From Candidatus Latescibacterota bacterium (lineage in GTDB: Bacteria > Latescibacterota > UBA2968): a stretch of DNA of 64,000 nt. The notes under the pieces are model-generated. The model made no database searches. It saw only the letters and a program-made list of their open reading frames with translations, and had not been told where the DNA came from. Below are positions 53,077 through 61,459 of this stretch, piece after piece. Where the stretch lies: assembly GCA_022824945.1 (NCBI GenBank), contig JAJDYX010000056.1:101241-165240 (forward strand). The letters are read 5' to 3'. The stretch's first letter is position 1. Each line of letters starts with the position of its first letter. The translations under genes and the position numbers were made by a program.

Positions 53077-53784
53077 TCACACTTCACCCTGCGCTGGTCC
53101 CGACAGAAGATAGCCCACACTGCGCACGGTCTTGATCGAAACAGATGTTGCATTATCTCCGCCGAGTTTTTGGCGGAGGCGCGAAATATACACATCTACG
53201 CTGCGATCCAATCCATCGTAATCGTAGTTAAACAACGCCTGATAAATATCTTGCCGACTCACCACTTCACCGGCTCGATTGGCCAGATAATAGAGCAAAT
53301 CAAACTCATAAGTCGTAAGATCAACAACGCGTTCTCCCATCCTGACCTCCCGACAATTTGCATCTACCAGCAAATCCCCCACCCTCACCCGCTTTGACGC
53401 CGTAGATCTCTGAGTGCTAACAGCCCTGCGCAGCAATGCGCGCACCCTCGCCACAAGCAATTGGGGCCGCACGGGTTTGGTCACATAATCATCACCGCCC
53501 ATCTCCAGGCCCAAAATTTCATCTAATTCTTCATCTCGAGCCGTCAAAAATAAAATCGGCCCATCGTATTCTGGACGCACATCCCGGCATACGGTATATC
53601 CGTTCATACCCGGCAGCATAATATCCAAAATGACCAGATCGGGCGGAGAAGCCAAAATGCGATCTCGAGCGGCCTTGCCCTCGGCCTCGTGCCAGACCAC
53701 AAATCCTTCATTCTCCAAAAAATCTCGCGTCAACTCCGCCAATTCCCTATCGTCTTCAACCAGCAAAATTATCTGATCGGCCAT
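53077..53784 (-). CDS. OmpR-family response regulator
   Basis: A 235-residue regulator from ATG 53784: receiver domain with acidic pair Glu10-Asp11-Asp12, phospho-acceptor Asp54 (VILDIMLPG) and conserved Lys in TKPVRP; then a winged-helix trans_reg_C DNA-binding domain ending RLRQKLGGDNATSVSIKTVR. The frame extends to 53904 but that part overlaps the dapA-like gene end. Partner of the kinase downstream. Confidence 0.9.
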   Translation of the reverse strand: MADQIILLVEDDRELAELTRDFLENEGFVVWHEAEGKAARDRILASPPDLVILDIMLPGMNGYTVCRDVRPEYDGPILFLTARDEELDEILGLEMGGDDYVTKPVRPQLLVARVRALLRRAVSTQRSTASKRVRVGDLLVDANCREVRMGERVVDLTTYEFDLLYYLANRAGEVVSRQDIYQALFNYDYDGLDRSVDVYISRLRQKLGGDNATSVSIKTVRSVGYLLSGPAQGEV

Positions 53785-53819
53785 GGGATTTATCCCCAAT
53801 TTTGGATTTGCCTGCTCAT

Positions 53820-54695
53820 TTACACCAGACCCTTCACGGTTTCCACAATCTGTGCGCGTTGTGCATCGGTCGCCGGTCGTCCCGGCGGCCTCGGATCTCC
53901 ACAATCAACCCCCAATCGCGCACTCAACGCCACCTTGATCACCGAATGAAAGCCACCGCCTGCGCTCAACGCCTCATAAGCACGCGACGCTTTATCCTGT
54001 GCTACTTCTGCCGCCTTCAAATCCCCTGCCCGATACGCATTCCAAATCGCCACCCACAATTCGGGAAACACATTCAGCGGCCCATCCACACACCCACATG
54101 CGCCAATAGTCATCGCCGGCAACATCAACCGATGATTGCCGATAAAACACGACAACCCCATCCCCGCAAACGTCCGTACATTTGAAAACGTCTGTGCCGA
54201 ATGCTTTAACCCCCTCAATTGCGGCACGCGGTCTTGAATTTTTGCCATCATCCCCGGCGTAATTTCCACACCCGTTGCCCCCGGCAAATTGTACACAAAT
54301 AGCGGCAGATCTGCAGCACCTGCCACAATCCGATAATGCTCGGCAATATCGTCGTCATCGCGCCGATAAAAAAATGGCGGCACACAACACAGCGCATCTG
54401 CCCCCACACGGGCCGCGTGCTCGGCCAACCGCGCTGCGCGATCTGTTGTCGGCGCGCCCACATGCATAATAACTTTTGCACGCCCATTCGATTGATCCGC
54501 AATCGCCGATGCAACCTGCATATTTTCATCATCGTCCAACAACACACTCTCGCCAGTGCCTCCCGCGACCCAAAAACCGTGTACACCAGCTTCGATATTA
54601 AATTCTACAATTTTGCGAAACACCTCTTCGTTAAACCGTCCGTCCTGTCCCATAGGCGTCGCAATAGCAGGAACTACGCCTTCAAAAACACCCAT
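53820..54695 (-). CDS. Dihydrodipicolinate synthase/N-acetylneuraminate lyase family protein
   Basis: A 291-residue class I aldolase TIM barrel. Catalytic Lys164 (RGLKHSA), Tyr135 (LFVYNLPG) and the carboxylate loop GGTGES (45-50) are in place. The family makes dihydrodipicolinate or cleaves keto-acids such as sialic acid; the lysine-pathway role is unlikely in this catabolic context. It lies 21 bases after SurE. Confidence 0.85.
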   Translation of the reverse strand: MGVFEGVVPAIATPMGQDGRFNEEVFRKIVEFNIEAGVHGFWVAGGTGESVLLDDDENMQVASAIADQSNGRAKVIMHVGAPTTDRAARLAEHAARVGADALCCVPPFFYRRDDDDIAEHYRIVAGAADLPLFVYNLPGATGVEITPGMMAKIQDRVPQLRGLKHSAQTFSNVRTFAGMGLSCFIGNHRLMLPAMTIGACGCVDGPLNVFPELWVAIWNAYRAGDLKAAEVAQDKASRAYEALSAGGGFHSVIKVALSARLGVDCGDPRPPGRPATDAQRAQIVETVKGLV

Positions 54696-54716
54696 TCCAA
54701 TCTCCCGTTTTTAGAT

Positions 54717-55478
54717 TCATTGCCCCAGCGTGCGAACATCCAATCGCGTAACACTCACATGACCTTCGCGCAAAACCACACCATCTGTACCCGCGCGTTC
54801 TTCTACCTCTGGCTGATCGATATTGTGATAATAACCGTCTTCTGATGCTTCAAAACACGAAGTGTAAAACGTATGCCCGAGCACCGTTTGTATAACGCGC
54901 CAGTCATCAGATGGTTCAGCCGGCATATTCACATTCCACGTCACGGGATCAGACAGAAAATCTACCTGACCATTCAAAAACGCAAATACCTGATCCAACA
55001 TCGCGCGACACCTTTTGAACAACAATCCCCGCACATCGGATTGCATCGCGCGATCCTCAACCCACTGTCGGAACACCTGTCTGGGCAAAACCTGTGACAA
55101 TGCCACACCCGGCAACCCCGCGATATTGGCTTCCAGAGCAGCCCCAACCGTCCCCGAAGAAAGCGTGAAGCTCAACCCCGAATTGCTGCCCATATTAACA
55201 CCCGAAATCACCAGATCGGGCTTGCCGCCATCAAACAAATGATAAATGCCAAAATTCGCGCAATCCGCTGGCGTCCCCGAAAACGAGTATGTCTCACACG
55301 CAAATCCATCCAACCGCTCGACATGGCGTGTGCCAAACCGCGTCATCGCCTTGCCTTTCCAACTCTGCTCTTCAGCGGGCACCACGGCTTTCACATCTCC
55401 CATCACCTGAAAATAATCCACAGCAAACAAAAACAAAGGAGAATCCAAACTGTCGTCATTCGTCAATAAAATTTTCAA
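54717..55478 (-). CDS. surE: 5'-nucleotidase SurE-like
   Basis: A 253-residue SurE-fold phosphatase: the start is MKILLTNDDSLDSP (Asn7, Asp8, Asp9), followed by the family SGTPADCANFG and VISGVNMGSNSG segments. Dephosphorylates nucleoside 5'-monophosphates or polyphosphate. Only three bases separate it from the M81 peptidase stop. Confidence 0.85.
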   Translation of the reverse strand: MKILLTNDDSLDSPLFLFAVDYFQVMGDVKAVVPAEEQSWKGKAMTRFGTRHVERLDGFACETYSFSGTPADCANFGIYHLFDGGKPDLVISGVNMGSNSGLSFTLSSGTVGAALEANIAGLPGVALSQVLPRQVFRQWVEDRAMQSDVRGLLFKRCRAMLDQVFAFLNGQVDFLSDPVTWNVNMPAEPSDDWRVIQTVLGHTFYTSCFEASEDGYYHNIDQPEVEERAGTDGVVLREGHVSVTRLDVRTLGQ

Positions 55479-55481
55479 AAA

Positions 55482-56960
55482 TCACACCCCAATCTCCTCA
55501 AAAGGATACATCGGCTCGCGGCGAAACTCGTATTCAAAACCTCGCATATCTGCCGCTGTTGCCCCGGGTGTATCCACGCGAATCAAAGCAGTACACACCG
55601 GCTGATATGCCGCAACGGGTGCATGAACACCCTTTGCCACAACCACCTGAAACGCTGCAGGGTCCAGATCGCAACTCGTCATCAACCCCAAACTCACGGG
55701 CACCGCACGCTGCGAAGTCAAACTAATCGCAATACCCGTATCCGTCTCCACAACCGCCGTGGGACCCATATCAAAAGCTGTCCGCCCGCCGTGTCGCACC
55801 TTGGATTCTCTGTACTTCCCCGCGTGCAAACTGCGCACCCGCACCTCTGCCTTCAAAGGCGCACCGTGTAAATCATCCGTCTTGCCACCGATATCCAGCA
55901 CCACGCGATTCCCAACCCCTGCATCCCGCGCTTGCTTCTGCGATTCCGGATCAAAAATACACACAAAGCCCGTGGTATTCCCCCGCCCGTGCAATTCGTG
56001 CAAAATCTCCGTACCATCACCCGCCGACCCCCCGCCCACATTATCCCCCATATCGAGCAAACAAACAGGTCCCTCTTGTCCCACCGCCATATCCACAGCA
56101 TCGGGAATCGTAATATACTCACCCACAAACTCCGCGCGGTGTGCAAACAAATACTCCGCCAACCGATTCGCCAGCACCTGTGCCCGATCTATATCACCAT
56201 CTGTCACCACCACAAATGCCGACCCCATCTCCTCTACATCGGCATACGGAAAACCCAGCACAACACTATTCGACAAAACACCTGATTCTTTCAACATCTC
56301 ATCTGCCAACTCATACATCGGCAAACACGGCGGAGCAAAAGTCGATTGACGCTCAATATTAATCCCAATACGGGGAAAAGCACCCGCCTGCACAGGCACC
56401 ACATCTCCCTTCAGCGTCCGCACCATCAACGCCGCAGCTTCCAGCCCGCGCTGCTTCTGATCGAGATGGGGATTCGAGCGATAGGCAATGGTCGCATCGC
56501 ACGCCGCAACCATGCGCGGCGACAAATTGGCGTGCGGATCAATCGTACAAATAATCGGCTTTTCAGACCCAACCGTCTCGCGCAAACGCGACAACCAGTG
56601 CCCATCCATATCGCGGTACTCATCACCCTCTCCCGAATTTGCCCCGTGAGGTGCCACGAGATATCCATCCACATCACCCACAGCCTCCACCTCATCAAAC
56701 ATCAGCCGCATTAACTCTCGACACGTCTCTCTGGTAATGCGGCCAGAAGGCGTTGTACCCGCATGAAAAATCGGCAGTGCATCTATGCCTGCCGACTCCA
56801 AACCTTCTAAAAATCCACTGACTTCGTGGTGTCCACCCGAATAGTGATCATACATCGCCCGACCCGTAAAAATCCCATCCCGCCGAAACGAATCCATAGT
56901 CGTCGGCGTGCTGATAAACGTATTCGACTCGTGCAACAGCGAAACAATGCCCACGCGCAT
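55482..56960 (-). CDS. M81 family metallopeptidase (MlrC-like)
   Basis: A 492-residue protein of the microcystinase-C/M81 family. N-terminal domain with HESNTF and GYLVAPHGANSGE, CTIDPHANLS (putative zinc ligands), then the MlrC C-terminal domain (LLDMGDNVGGGSAGDGTEIL). Known members cleave linear peptides from toxin degradation. Its genes here (amidohydrolase, Rieske, SurE) suggest general catabolism of cyclic or aromatic compounds. Confidence 0.85.
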   Translation of the reverse strand: MRVGIVSLLHESNTFISTPTTMDSFRRDGIFTGRAMYDHYSGGHHEVSGFLEGLESAGIDALPIFHAGTTPSGRITRETCRELMRLMFDEVEAVGDVDGYLVAPHGANSGEGDEYRDMDGHWLSRLRETVGSEKPIICTIDPHANLSPRMVAACDATIAYRSNPHLDQKQRGLEAAALMVRTLKGDVVPVQAGAFPRIGINIERQSTFAPPCLPMYELADEMLKESGVLSNSVVLGFPYADVEEMGSAFVVVTDGDIDRAQVLANRLAEYLFAHRAEFVGEYITIPDAVDMAVGQEGPVCLLDMGDNVGGGSAGDGTEILHELHGRGNTTGFVCIFDPESQKQARDAGVGNRVVLDIGGKTDDLHGAPLKAEVRVRSLHAGKYRESKVRHGGRTAFDMGPTAVVETDTGIAISLTSQRAVPVSLGLMTSCDLDPAAFQVVVAKGVHAPVAAYQPVCTALIRVDTPGATAADMRGFEYEFRREPMYPFEEIGV

Positions 56961-56978
56961 CGGAAATATTGCTCCTTT

Positions 56979-57419
56979 TTAGATATCCACAACCAGATAC
57001 GTCTCCTCCACCGTCACCTCATAAGTCTCTGCCACATAAGGCCCCTTCACCAGTCCCGCCATATCTCCCTCGCCCTCTATATCCGCCCCCTGTGCAATCT
57101 CCACCTCATAGCTACGCACGCGCACACTGGAAGGATCGACCCACGACTGCCCCGTCTTAATATCGTACTCCCACCCATGCCATGGACACCGCAAAATTTC
57201 ACCCTTGCGCGTGTACTCGTATTCTCCCGGCACCTTTGCCGTCACAAAGCCCGACACCCGTCCCTTGCACAGCGCACCCCCCTGATGCGGACATCGATTC
57301 CTCAGGGCATAAAATTCCCCGTGAACATTAAACACCCCGATCTCCCGCCCCTCAATCGTCACCAGCTTCCGCTCACCCGGCGGGATCTCATCAATAGTTC
57401 CAATAATATGTTTTGCCAT
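56979..57419 (-). CDS. Rieske [2Fe-2S] protein
   Basis: A 146-residue ferredoxin-like protein: Cys43-x-His45 (RCPHQGG) and Cys78-x2-His81 (CPWHGWEY) complete the Rieske cluster. No signal peptide. Such small proteins feed electrons to ring-hydroxylating dioxygenases, though no oxygenase alpha subunit is nearby. It is 18 bases upstream of the M81 gene. Confidence 0.85.
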   Translation of the reverse strand: MAKHIIGTIDEIPPGERKLVTIEGREIGVFNVHGEFYALRNRCPHQGGALCKGRVSGFVTAKVPGEYEYTRKGEILRCPWHGWEYDIKTGQSWVDPSSVRVRSYEVEIAQGADIEGEGDMAGLVKGPYVAETYEVTVEETYLVVDI

Positions 57420-57429
57420 AACAATCCGT

Positions 57430-57630
57430 TTACAATGAATACAAATCGTAGATCTTATCCGCGTCGTCGTAAGCCGCCAGGAGCCGCTCTTTTGAGAGGT
57501 GGTACCAATCGCGTTCCTCTTCGTCTTTATCCGGAACAGCGATCACAATATCATCCCCTGGATTATCAAGTACTGGTTGGCTCAATTCCAGATGTGTTGC
57601 ATCCAAAATTTTGGCCTTGATGATCTTCAT
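57430..57630 (-). CDS. Small conserved protein (66 aa)
   Basis: From ATG 57630 (AAGGAG six bases upstream) a 66-residue acidic protein reads MKIIKAKILDATHLELSQPV ... DWYHLSKERLLAAYDDADKI. The frame's longer form runs inside the amidohydrolase gene and is rejected. It looks like the antitoxin-type small proteins MKxIxAKxLDxTHLEL seen in these genomes; no toxin is adjacent. Confidence 0.55.
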   Translation of the reverse strand: MKIIKAKILDATHLELSQPVLDNPGDDIVIAVPDKDEEERDWYHLSKERLLAAYDDADKIYDLYSL

Positions 57631-57646
57631 TTTTTGCTCCTTGTAC

Positions 57647-58738
57647 TCACGCCAACTGATACAACGCCCGCGCATTCTCCGCCAAAATATTGCGTCGCAC
57701 ATCCTTATCCATACCGGAAGGCAGAGCCACATCGGGCGCGTCAAAATCCCAGTGGGGATAATCCGTAGCAAACATCAACTTATCGTTCATATCCATATGA
57801 TCCATCATCTCAAAAAAGTACTCGCGCTGTGGAGGTTCTTCCATAGGCTGCGTACTGATCCAAAAATGATCGCGGACATACTCCGATGGCAACCGCTTCA
57901 AATGCGACAACTCCACCTTCAACTTCTGATAACAACTATCCAGCCGCCACATCAACGCGGGCATCCACGCAAATCCTCCCTCAATCAACACCACTTTCAA
58001 ATCTGGAAACTGCTCAAACACGCCTTCGTACACCAGACTCGTCACCTGCGCCTGAAATGCCGTAGGCATGCCGCCGTGATCCTCGATATAATGCGACGGC
58101 TTGCCCGCGCCCGTAATCGGACCCGCGCCTGTACCACCAAAATGAATCGCAATTGGAAACCCATTTCTCACCGCAGCCTCATACATCTTCCAGTACTTGC
58201 GACTGCCCAGGGGTTCCATAGTCCGCACCACGAGAAGCACCTGCACAAACCCCGGATGATCGCCCATGCGGTCAATCTCTGCCGTTGCCAATTCCCCATT
58301 TTCATAAGGCACAATCACAGACCCGCGCAACCGGGGTTCTCGCCCGAGCCACGCATCGGCTTGCCAATCGTTCACCGCCCGCCCCATCGCCTCTGCATAA
58401 CGCAAATTTTGCTGCCCACCCACGCCGATCAAAGGCGTCAAAATGCCGTAATCCATATCCCACTCGTCCAGCAATTGCGCGCGCAAAAACTCCAGATCAG
58501 ATCCCGGCGGTCCCGAAGGCGGCCATGCATCGTGACGCGCGGCATTTGGCACAGCGCGAGGATACGCCGATCCGATGCGTCCGCGCCCACCAATGGTTCG
58601 GTGATAATCGTGCCATTCCTCCGCCAGATATTGAAACCACATATCCCCCGATTTCATCGTCACATGAACATCGCAATCGATCACGGCTGTTTTTTCGCGC
58701 CTTTCTATACCCGCCTTGGCTATCAGTGTATCCGCCAT
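57647..58738 (-). CDS. Amidohydrolase_2 family metal-dependent hydrolase
   Basis: A 363-residue TIM-barrel hydrolase of the ACMSD/4-oxalomesaconate-hydratase type. Metal residues fit CDVHV near residue 22, IHFGG near residue 198 and FATDYPHWDFD near residue 327. Substrates are usually aromatic-derived carboxylates. It heads the long minus-strand run down to 50899 and is divergent from the HigA-like gene. Confidence 0.85.
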   Translation of the reverse strand: MADTLIAKAGIERREKTAVIDCDVHVTMKSGDMWFQYLAEEWHDYHRTIGGRGRIGSAYPRAVPNAARHDAWPPSGPPGSDLEFLRAQLLDEWDMDYGILTPLIGVGGQQNLRYAEAMGRAVNDWQADAWLGREPRLRGSVIVPYENGELATAEIDRMGDHPGFVQVLLVVRTMEPLGSRKYWKMYEAAVRNGFPIAIHFGGTGAGPITGAGKPSHYIEDHGGMPTAFQAQVTSLVYEGVFEQFPDLKVVLIEGGFAWMPALMWRLDSCYQKLKVELSHLKRLPSEYVRDHFWISTQPMEEPPQREYFFEMMDHMDMNDKLMFATDYPHWDFDAPDVALPSGMDKDVRRNILAENARALYQLA

Positions 58739-58919
58739 GTCATGCCTCCTTGAAAATCAATATGATATTCAATCACATTATGCACAGTATAACCCAACAC
58801 ATCGGGGAATGCAAACCCGATATGCGCTGTATCTGCATCATTCAAAAGATAGGTCTTTATCTTTGCAAGATCAAATGCCCAGCCTTGACAGTAAGGAGAT
58901 TTTTAAATAGACTGTGGTG
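58739..58919. other. Divergent spacer before HigA-like gene
   Basis: AT-rich divergent promoter region. A small inverted repeat ATCGGG ... CCCGAT occurs at 58801-58821. No HigB-type toxin frame was recognised in it. Confidence 0.4.
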
Positions 58920-59195
58920 ATGGCTGACAACGGCATTAAAATAACCATGACACCTTCGCATCCCGGTGATTTCATCCGCACGGAAATTGTCGAGGAACTG
59001 GGATTGAGTGTTACAGAGACAGCCGAAATTCTGGGCGTGCACCGGACCACTCTTTCCGACCTGCTGAACAGCAATACAACCCTATCACCAGAAATGGCAC
59101 TGCGTATTGAGAAAGCCTTTGGTATCAGCATGGACACACTGTTGCGAATGCAGGCGTGGTACGACGCCGCAGAAATGCGGGCGCGTAGCCGATGA
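58920..59195 (+). CDS. HigA-like antitoxin/HTH regulator
   Basis: A 91-residue protein with the HigA signature PSHPGDFIRTEIVEELGL ... LGVHRTTLSDLLN ... PEMALRIEKAFG, an Xre-type helix-turn-helix. In HigBA it represses its operon and neutralises the HigB RNase. No HigB gene is recognised directly upstream. The frame also allows GTG at 58914 or 58917. It is intact, unlike its broken neighbours. Confidence 0.7.
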   Translation: MADNGIKITMTPSHPGDFIRTEIVEELGLSVTETAEILGVHRTTLSDLLNSNTTLSPEMALRIEKAFGISMDTLLRMQAWYDAAEMRARSR

Positions 59196-59250
59196 GATTG
59201 AGGTCAAACGTTATCAGCCTGCTTGACAATAACTATATCCGGAGTGAAAT

Positions 59251-59505
59251 TTGAAACCGATACGTCTTTCTGGTCATGCCCGAGACCAGCTTCATCGCCG
59301 TGGATGCAGCGAGCAGGAAGTAGTTGAGGCGATTTCTTCATCTCCATGGGAACCCGCTAATCAGGGAAGGTTTGAATGCAGTAAAAATTTCTCATATCAT
59401 AATGAATGGAATGGAAAAACATACGATACAAAGTAGGTTCGACCAATCTTCGTAGATGAGGCAAATGAAGTCGTGGTAATAACTGTATATACTTATTTTT
59501 TTTGA
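59251..59505 (+). pseudogene. DUF4258 toxin-like gene with internal TAG
   Basis: Starts TTG 59251 (GGAG six bases upstream) with the DUF4258 hallmarks HARDQLHRRGCSEQEVVEAI. A TAG at 59434-59436 follows YDTK; in-frame reading continues VRPIFVDEANEVVVITVYTY and stops at TGA 59503. The continuation is exactly what the family has, so the TAG interrupts a once complete gene. DUF4258 proteins usually pair with DUF2283, here starting at 59516. Confidence 0.75.
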
Positions 59506-59515
59506 GGAGAATACA

Positions 59516-59737
59516 ATGAAAATATCTTATGATCGGGAAGTGGATGCGCTGTACATTTGCTTCAAAGAAACAACGGTGACCACAAAACATCTTGAAGATG
59601 GGATTGCGCTGGATTACGATGAGGCAGACCGTCTCGCGGGCATCGAAATTCTCGACGCCATGAAGCGGCTGGATGATCCAGAGATATTCAAACAGGTCAT
59701 CATCGAAGACATCGCGCTCGGTGAAATCAGAACCTGA
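59516..59737 (+). CDS. DUF2283 family protein
   Basis: A 73-residue protein with the DUF2283 pattern (MKISYDREVDALYI, GIALDYDEADRLAGIEILDA). GAGGAG five bases upstream overlaps the end of the DUF4258 frame. DUF4258/DUF2283 pairs behave like toxin-antitoxin operons. Its partner is broken, so this intact gene may be an orphan. Confidence 0.8.
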   Translation: MKISYDREVDALYICFKETTVTTKHLEDGIALDYDEADRLAGIEILDAMKRLDDPEIFKQVIIEDIALGEIRT

Positions 59738-59767
59738 CTGGGATGCTGATAGGGCAAACTGAATCAC

Positions 59768-59965
59768 CTGATCAAGAACGAGCGCCAGTACAAAATAACC
59801 AGAGCGCAGGCTAACCGTTTCTCTCAAGCTTTGCGGGAATAGGAAAGAGAAGTAGCTGAACCTTCAGACATCCATCCCCTGTTGCTCAAGGCCAGGAAGG
59901 AAGCAATCCAGAGCCAGCTTACCGACCTTGAGGACGACTTGCGTGAATATGAAGAGGTGAGGTAA
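59768..59965 (+). pseudogene. Antitoxin-like N-terminal fragment with internal TAG
   Basis: In one frame: LIKNERQYKITRAQANRFSQ ... ALRE, a TAG at 59840-59842, then HPLLLKARKEAIQSQLTDLE ... REYEEVR and TAA. This resembles the N-terminus of Xre-type antitoxins beginning MIxNERQYRITKAQA. It has no start codon in frame after the previous stop, contains one TAG, and ends before the helix-turn-helix, so it is a fragment. Confidence 0.6.
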
Positions 59966-59970
59966 TATAA

Positions 59971-61290
59971 TCATTGTTCCCCTTCTACTATCTTACCAAG
60001 CCGATCAATCAGATAAACCGGTATATGGATCACGTTTAGACCTGTAGAAGTCGTGAGTTTCCCTGGCATATCGAGATTGACGAGAACGCCCAAATTGCTC
60101 CCATGCCGCGCAGCGTATTCTGACAGGCCACCTGTATCCCGCGGCCTTGTAACAAGCGACGCTTTGCATTCGATGGGTATGGTATCGCCCAATGCCGTGC
60201 GAAAGATAAAATCGACTTCAGAACTATTGACACCTTTTTTCCAACCCGTCAAATCCTGTCCCAATGCCACGAGTTCCGTCGCCAGCATATTCTCAATAAT
60301 ACCTCCAAGGGGCGCGCGCTGAGCAGCATCGAGACTTGAGAGAATATCGATACGCGGCAGCGCAGTCAGGCGCAGATCATTGGCCAAACCCGGATCGTAA
60401 AGATAGCGCTTGGGCGAAAAGCCCTGTTGCTCTGGGCGCGTGCCCTGAATATTGGACTTATAGATCAGCTTCCAAGACTCAAGCAACTCCAGAAAATCCG
60501 GTACTCTCCTGTAAAGAGCTGATGTCGTCCGTACCATCTGCGCGTACTTGCTTGGACTACCGAGATTTGATGCTACACCGCGCAAACACTGATCGAATAA
60601 AGATGCTTCGGTTGCCGAAAAAATTCTGGCAAAATCACTGCGATAGTCGAGATACAAATCCCGACGCAACTGTCGCCAATCCAACCCGTCAAAAAAAGAT
60701 GAGGCAACCGCCGGTAGCCCTCCCACATCGAGATAAGATTGCACGTATTTGAGAAGGCGTTCATGTAAGAACAGAGGTATCTGGAAGGGATCTTCAAAAG
60801 CGAGCAACTTTTCCTCCTTGCCACAGCGAAGAAACTCTCTAAAACTGAAAGGCTGCAACAGAAATCGCGTAACCCTTCCAACTGGAAAGCGCGTCTCTGC
60901 CCCGAAGATGCGCGACATAGAACTACCCGTGAGAATAACCGGTGTGTGCCGCCATTTTTCTTTCATAAACCGCACAAATCCACCCAGCACAGAACTCTCT
61001 TGTGCCTCATCAATACACAAAATGCGCTGCCCATCGCCTTTGAACTGATACACAGTCGCAAGATACGTCTCAAAATCTGCAAAATCCCTGCAAGAATTGA
61101 GGTCGTGAACCGCGCGGTTGTTCTCCTCCAGATTTAAATAGAGAATTTCGCGGTCGAGTTTCGGTCTGACAGATTCTACAAGCGTCGTCTTGCCAACCTG
61201 CCGCGCGCCCTCCAACAGGGCGACATTCGGATGCTCAACGCGATGGGTTAGATGTGCAATCAGACGTTTTTCCAGATCTCTTTGTATCAT
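59971..61290 (-). CDS. DUF4143 AAA+ ATPase
   Basis: A 439-residue AAA-type ATPase: Walker A GARQVGKTT (28-36), Walker B ILCIDEAQ (about 90-97), sensor TGSSMSRIFGA, and the C-terminal DUF4143 domain (SSEVDFIFRTALGDTIPIECKAS, with a nuclease-like D/E-x-K pattern). These are widespread mobile-type ATPases of unknown role. A 31-bp direct repeat sits right upstream of its start. Confidence 0.85.
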   Translation of the reverse strand: MIQRDLEKRLIAHLTHRVEHPNVALLEGARQVGKTTLVESVRPKLDREILYLNLEENNRAVHDLNSCRDFADFETYLATVYQFKGDGQRILCIDEAQESSVLGGFVRFMKEKWRHTPVILTGSSMSRIFGAETRFPVGRVTRFLLQPFSFREFLRCGKEEKLLAFEDPFQIPLFLHERLLKYVQSYLDVGGLPAVASSFFDGLDWRQLRRDLYLDYRSDFARIFSATEASLFDQCLRGVASNLGSPSKYAQMVRTTSALYRRVPDFLELLESWKLIYKSNIQGTRPEQQGFSPKRYLYDPGLANDLRLTALPRIDILSSLDAAQRAPLGGIIENMLATELVALGQDLTGWKKGVNSSEVDFIFRTALGDTIPIECKASLVTRPRDTGGLSEYAARHGSNLGVLVNLDMPGKLTTSTGLNVIHIPVYLIDRLGKIVEGEQ

Positions 61291-61305
61291 GTTTTTATCC
61301 TCTCT

Positions 61306-61368
61306 TCAACAAAAATTAGCTAAAAATTGTAAGAATATCAACAAAAATTAGCTAAAAATTGTAAGAAT
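61306..61368 (+). repeat. Two perfect 31-bp direct repeats upstream of DUF4143 gene
   Basis: A 31-base unit beginning TCAACAAAAATTAGC occurs at 61306-61336 and again at 61338-61368 with one base between. Each contains the palindrome TTAGCTAA. The repeats begin 16 bases before the start of the ATPase gene (minus strand) and 92 bases before the SBP gene, so they could be an operator or promoter element. Nothing else was found in the spacer. Confidence 0.8.
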
Positions 61369-61459
61369 CCAGAGCCACAATTGCTTAATCCAGGCCCGGT
61401 ATTCGCCTCGAAAAATTTATCTCTTGACCAAAAAGTAATTTTTAAATACCGTCTTTCTA

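Noticed and set aside
57611..58753. Open frame of about 380 codons on the plus strand, opposite the amidohydrolase gene
   Set aside because: Antisense to a well-supported gene, His/Arg-rich, no family match and no ribosome binding site.
58739..58910. Possible HigB toxin gene upstream of the HigA-like antitoxin
   Set aside because: Short plus-strand frames here show no RelE/HigB residues, so no toxin was called.
59434..59842. Alternative genetic code with TAG as a sense codon
   Set aside because: TAG ends several intact genes in the window (for example at 15744, 19137 and 21716), so a reassigned code is unlikely.
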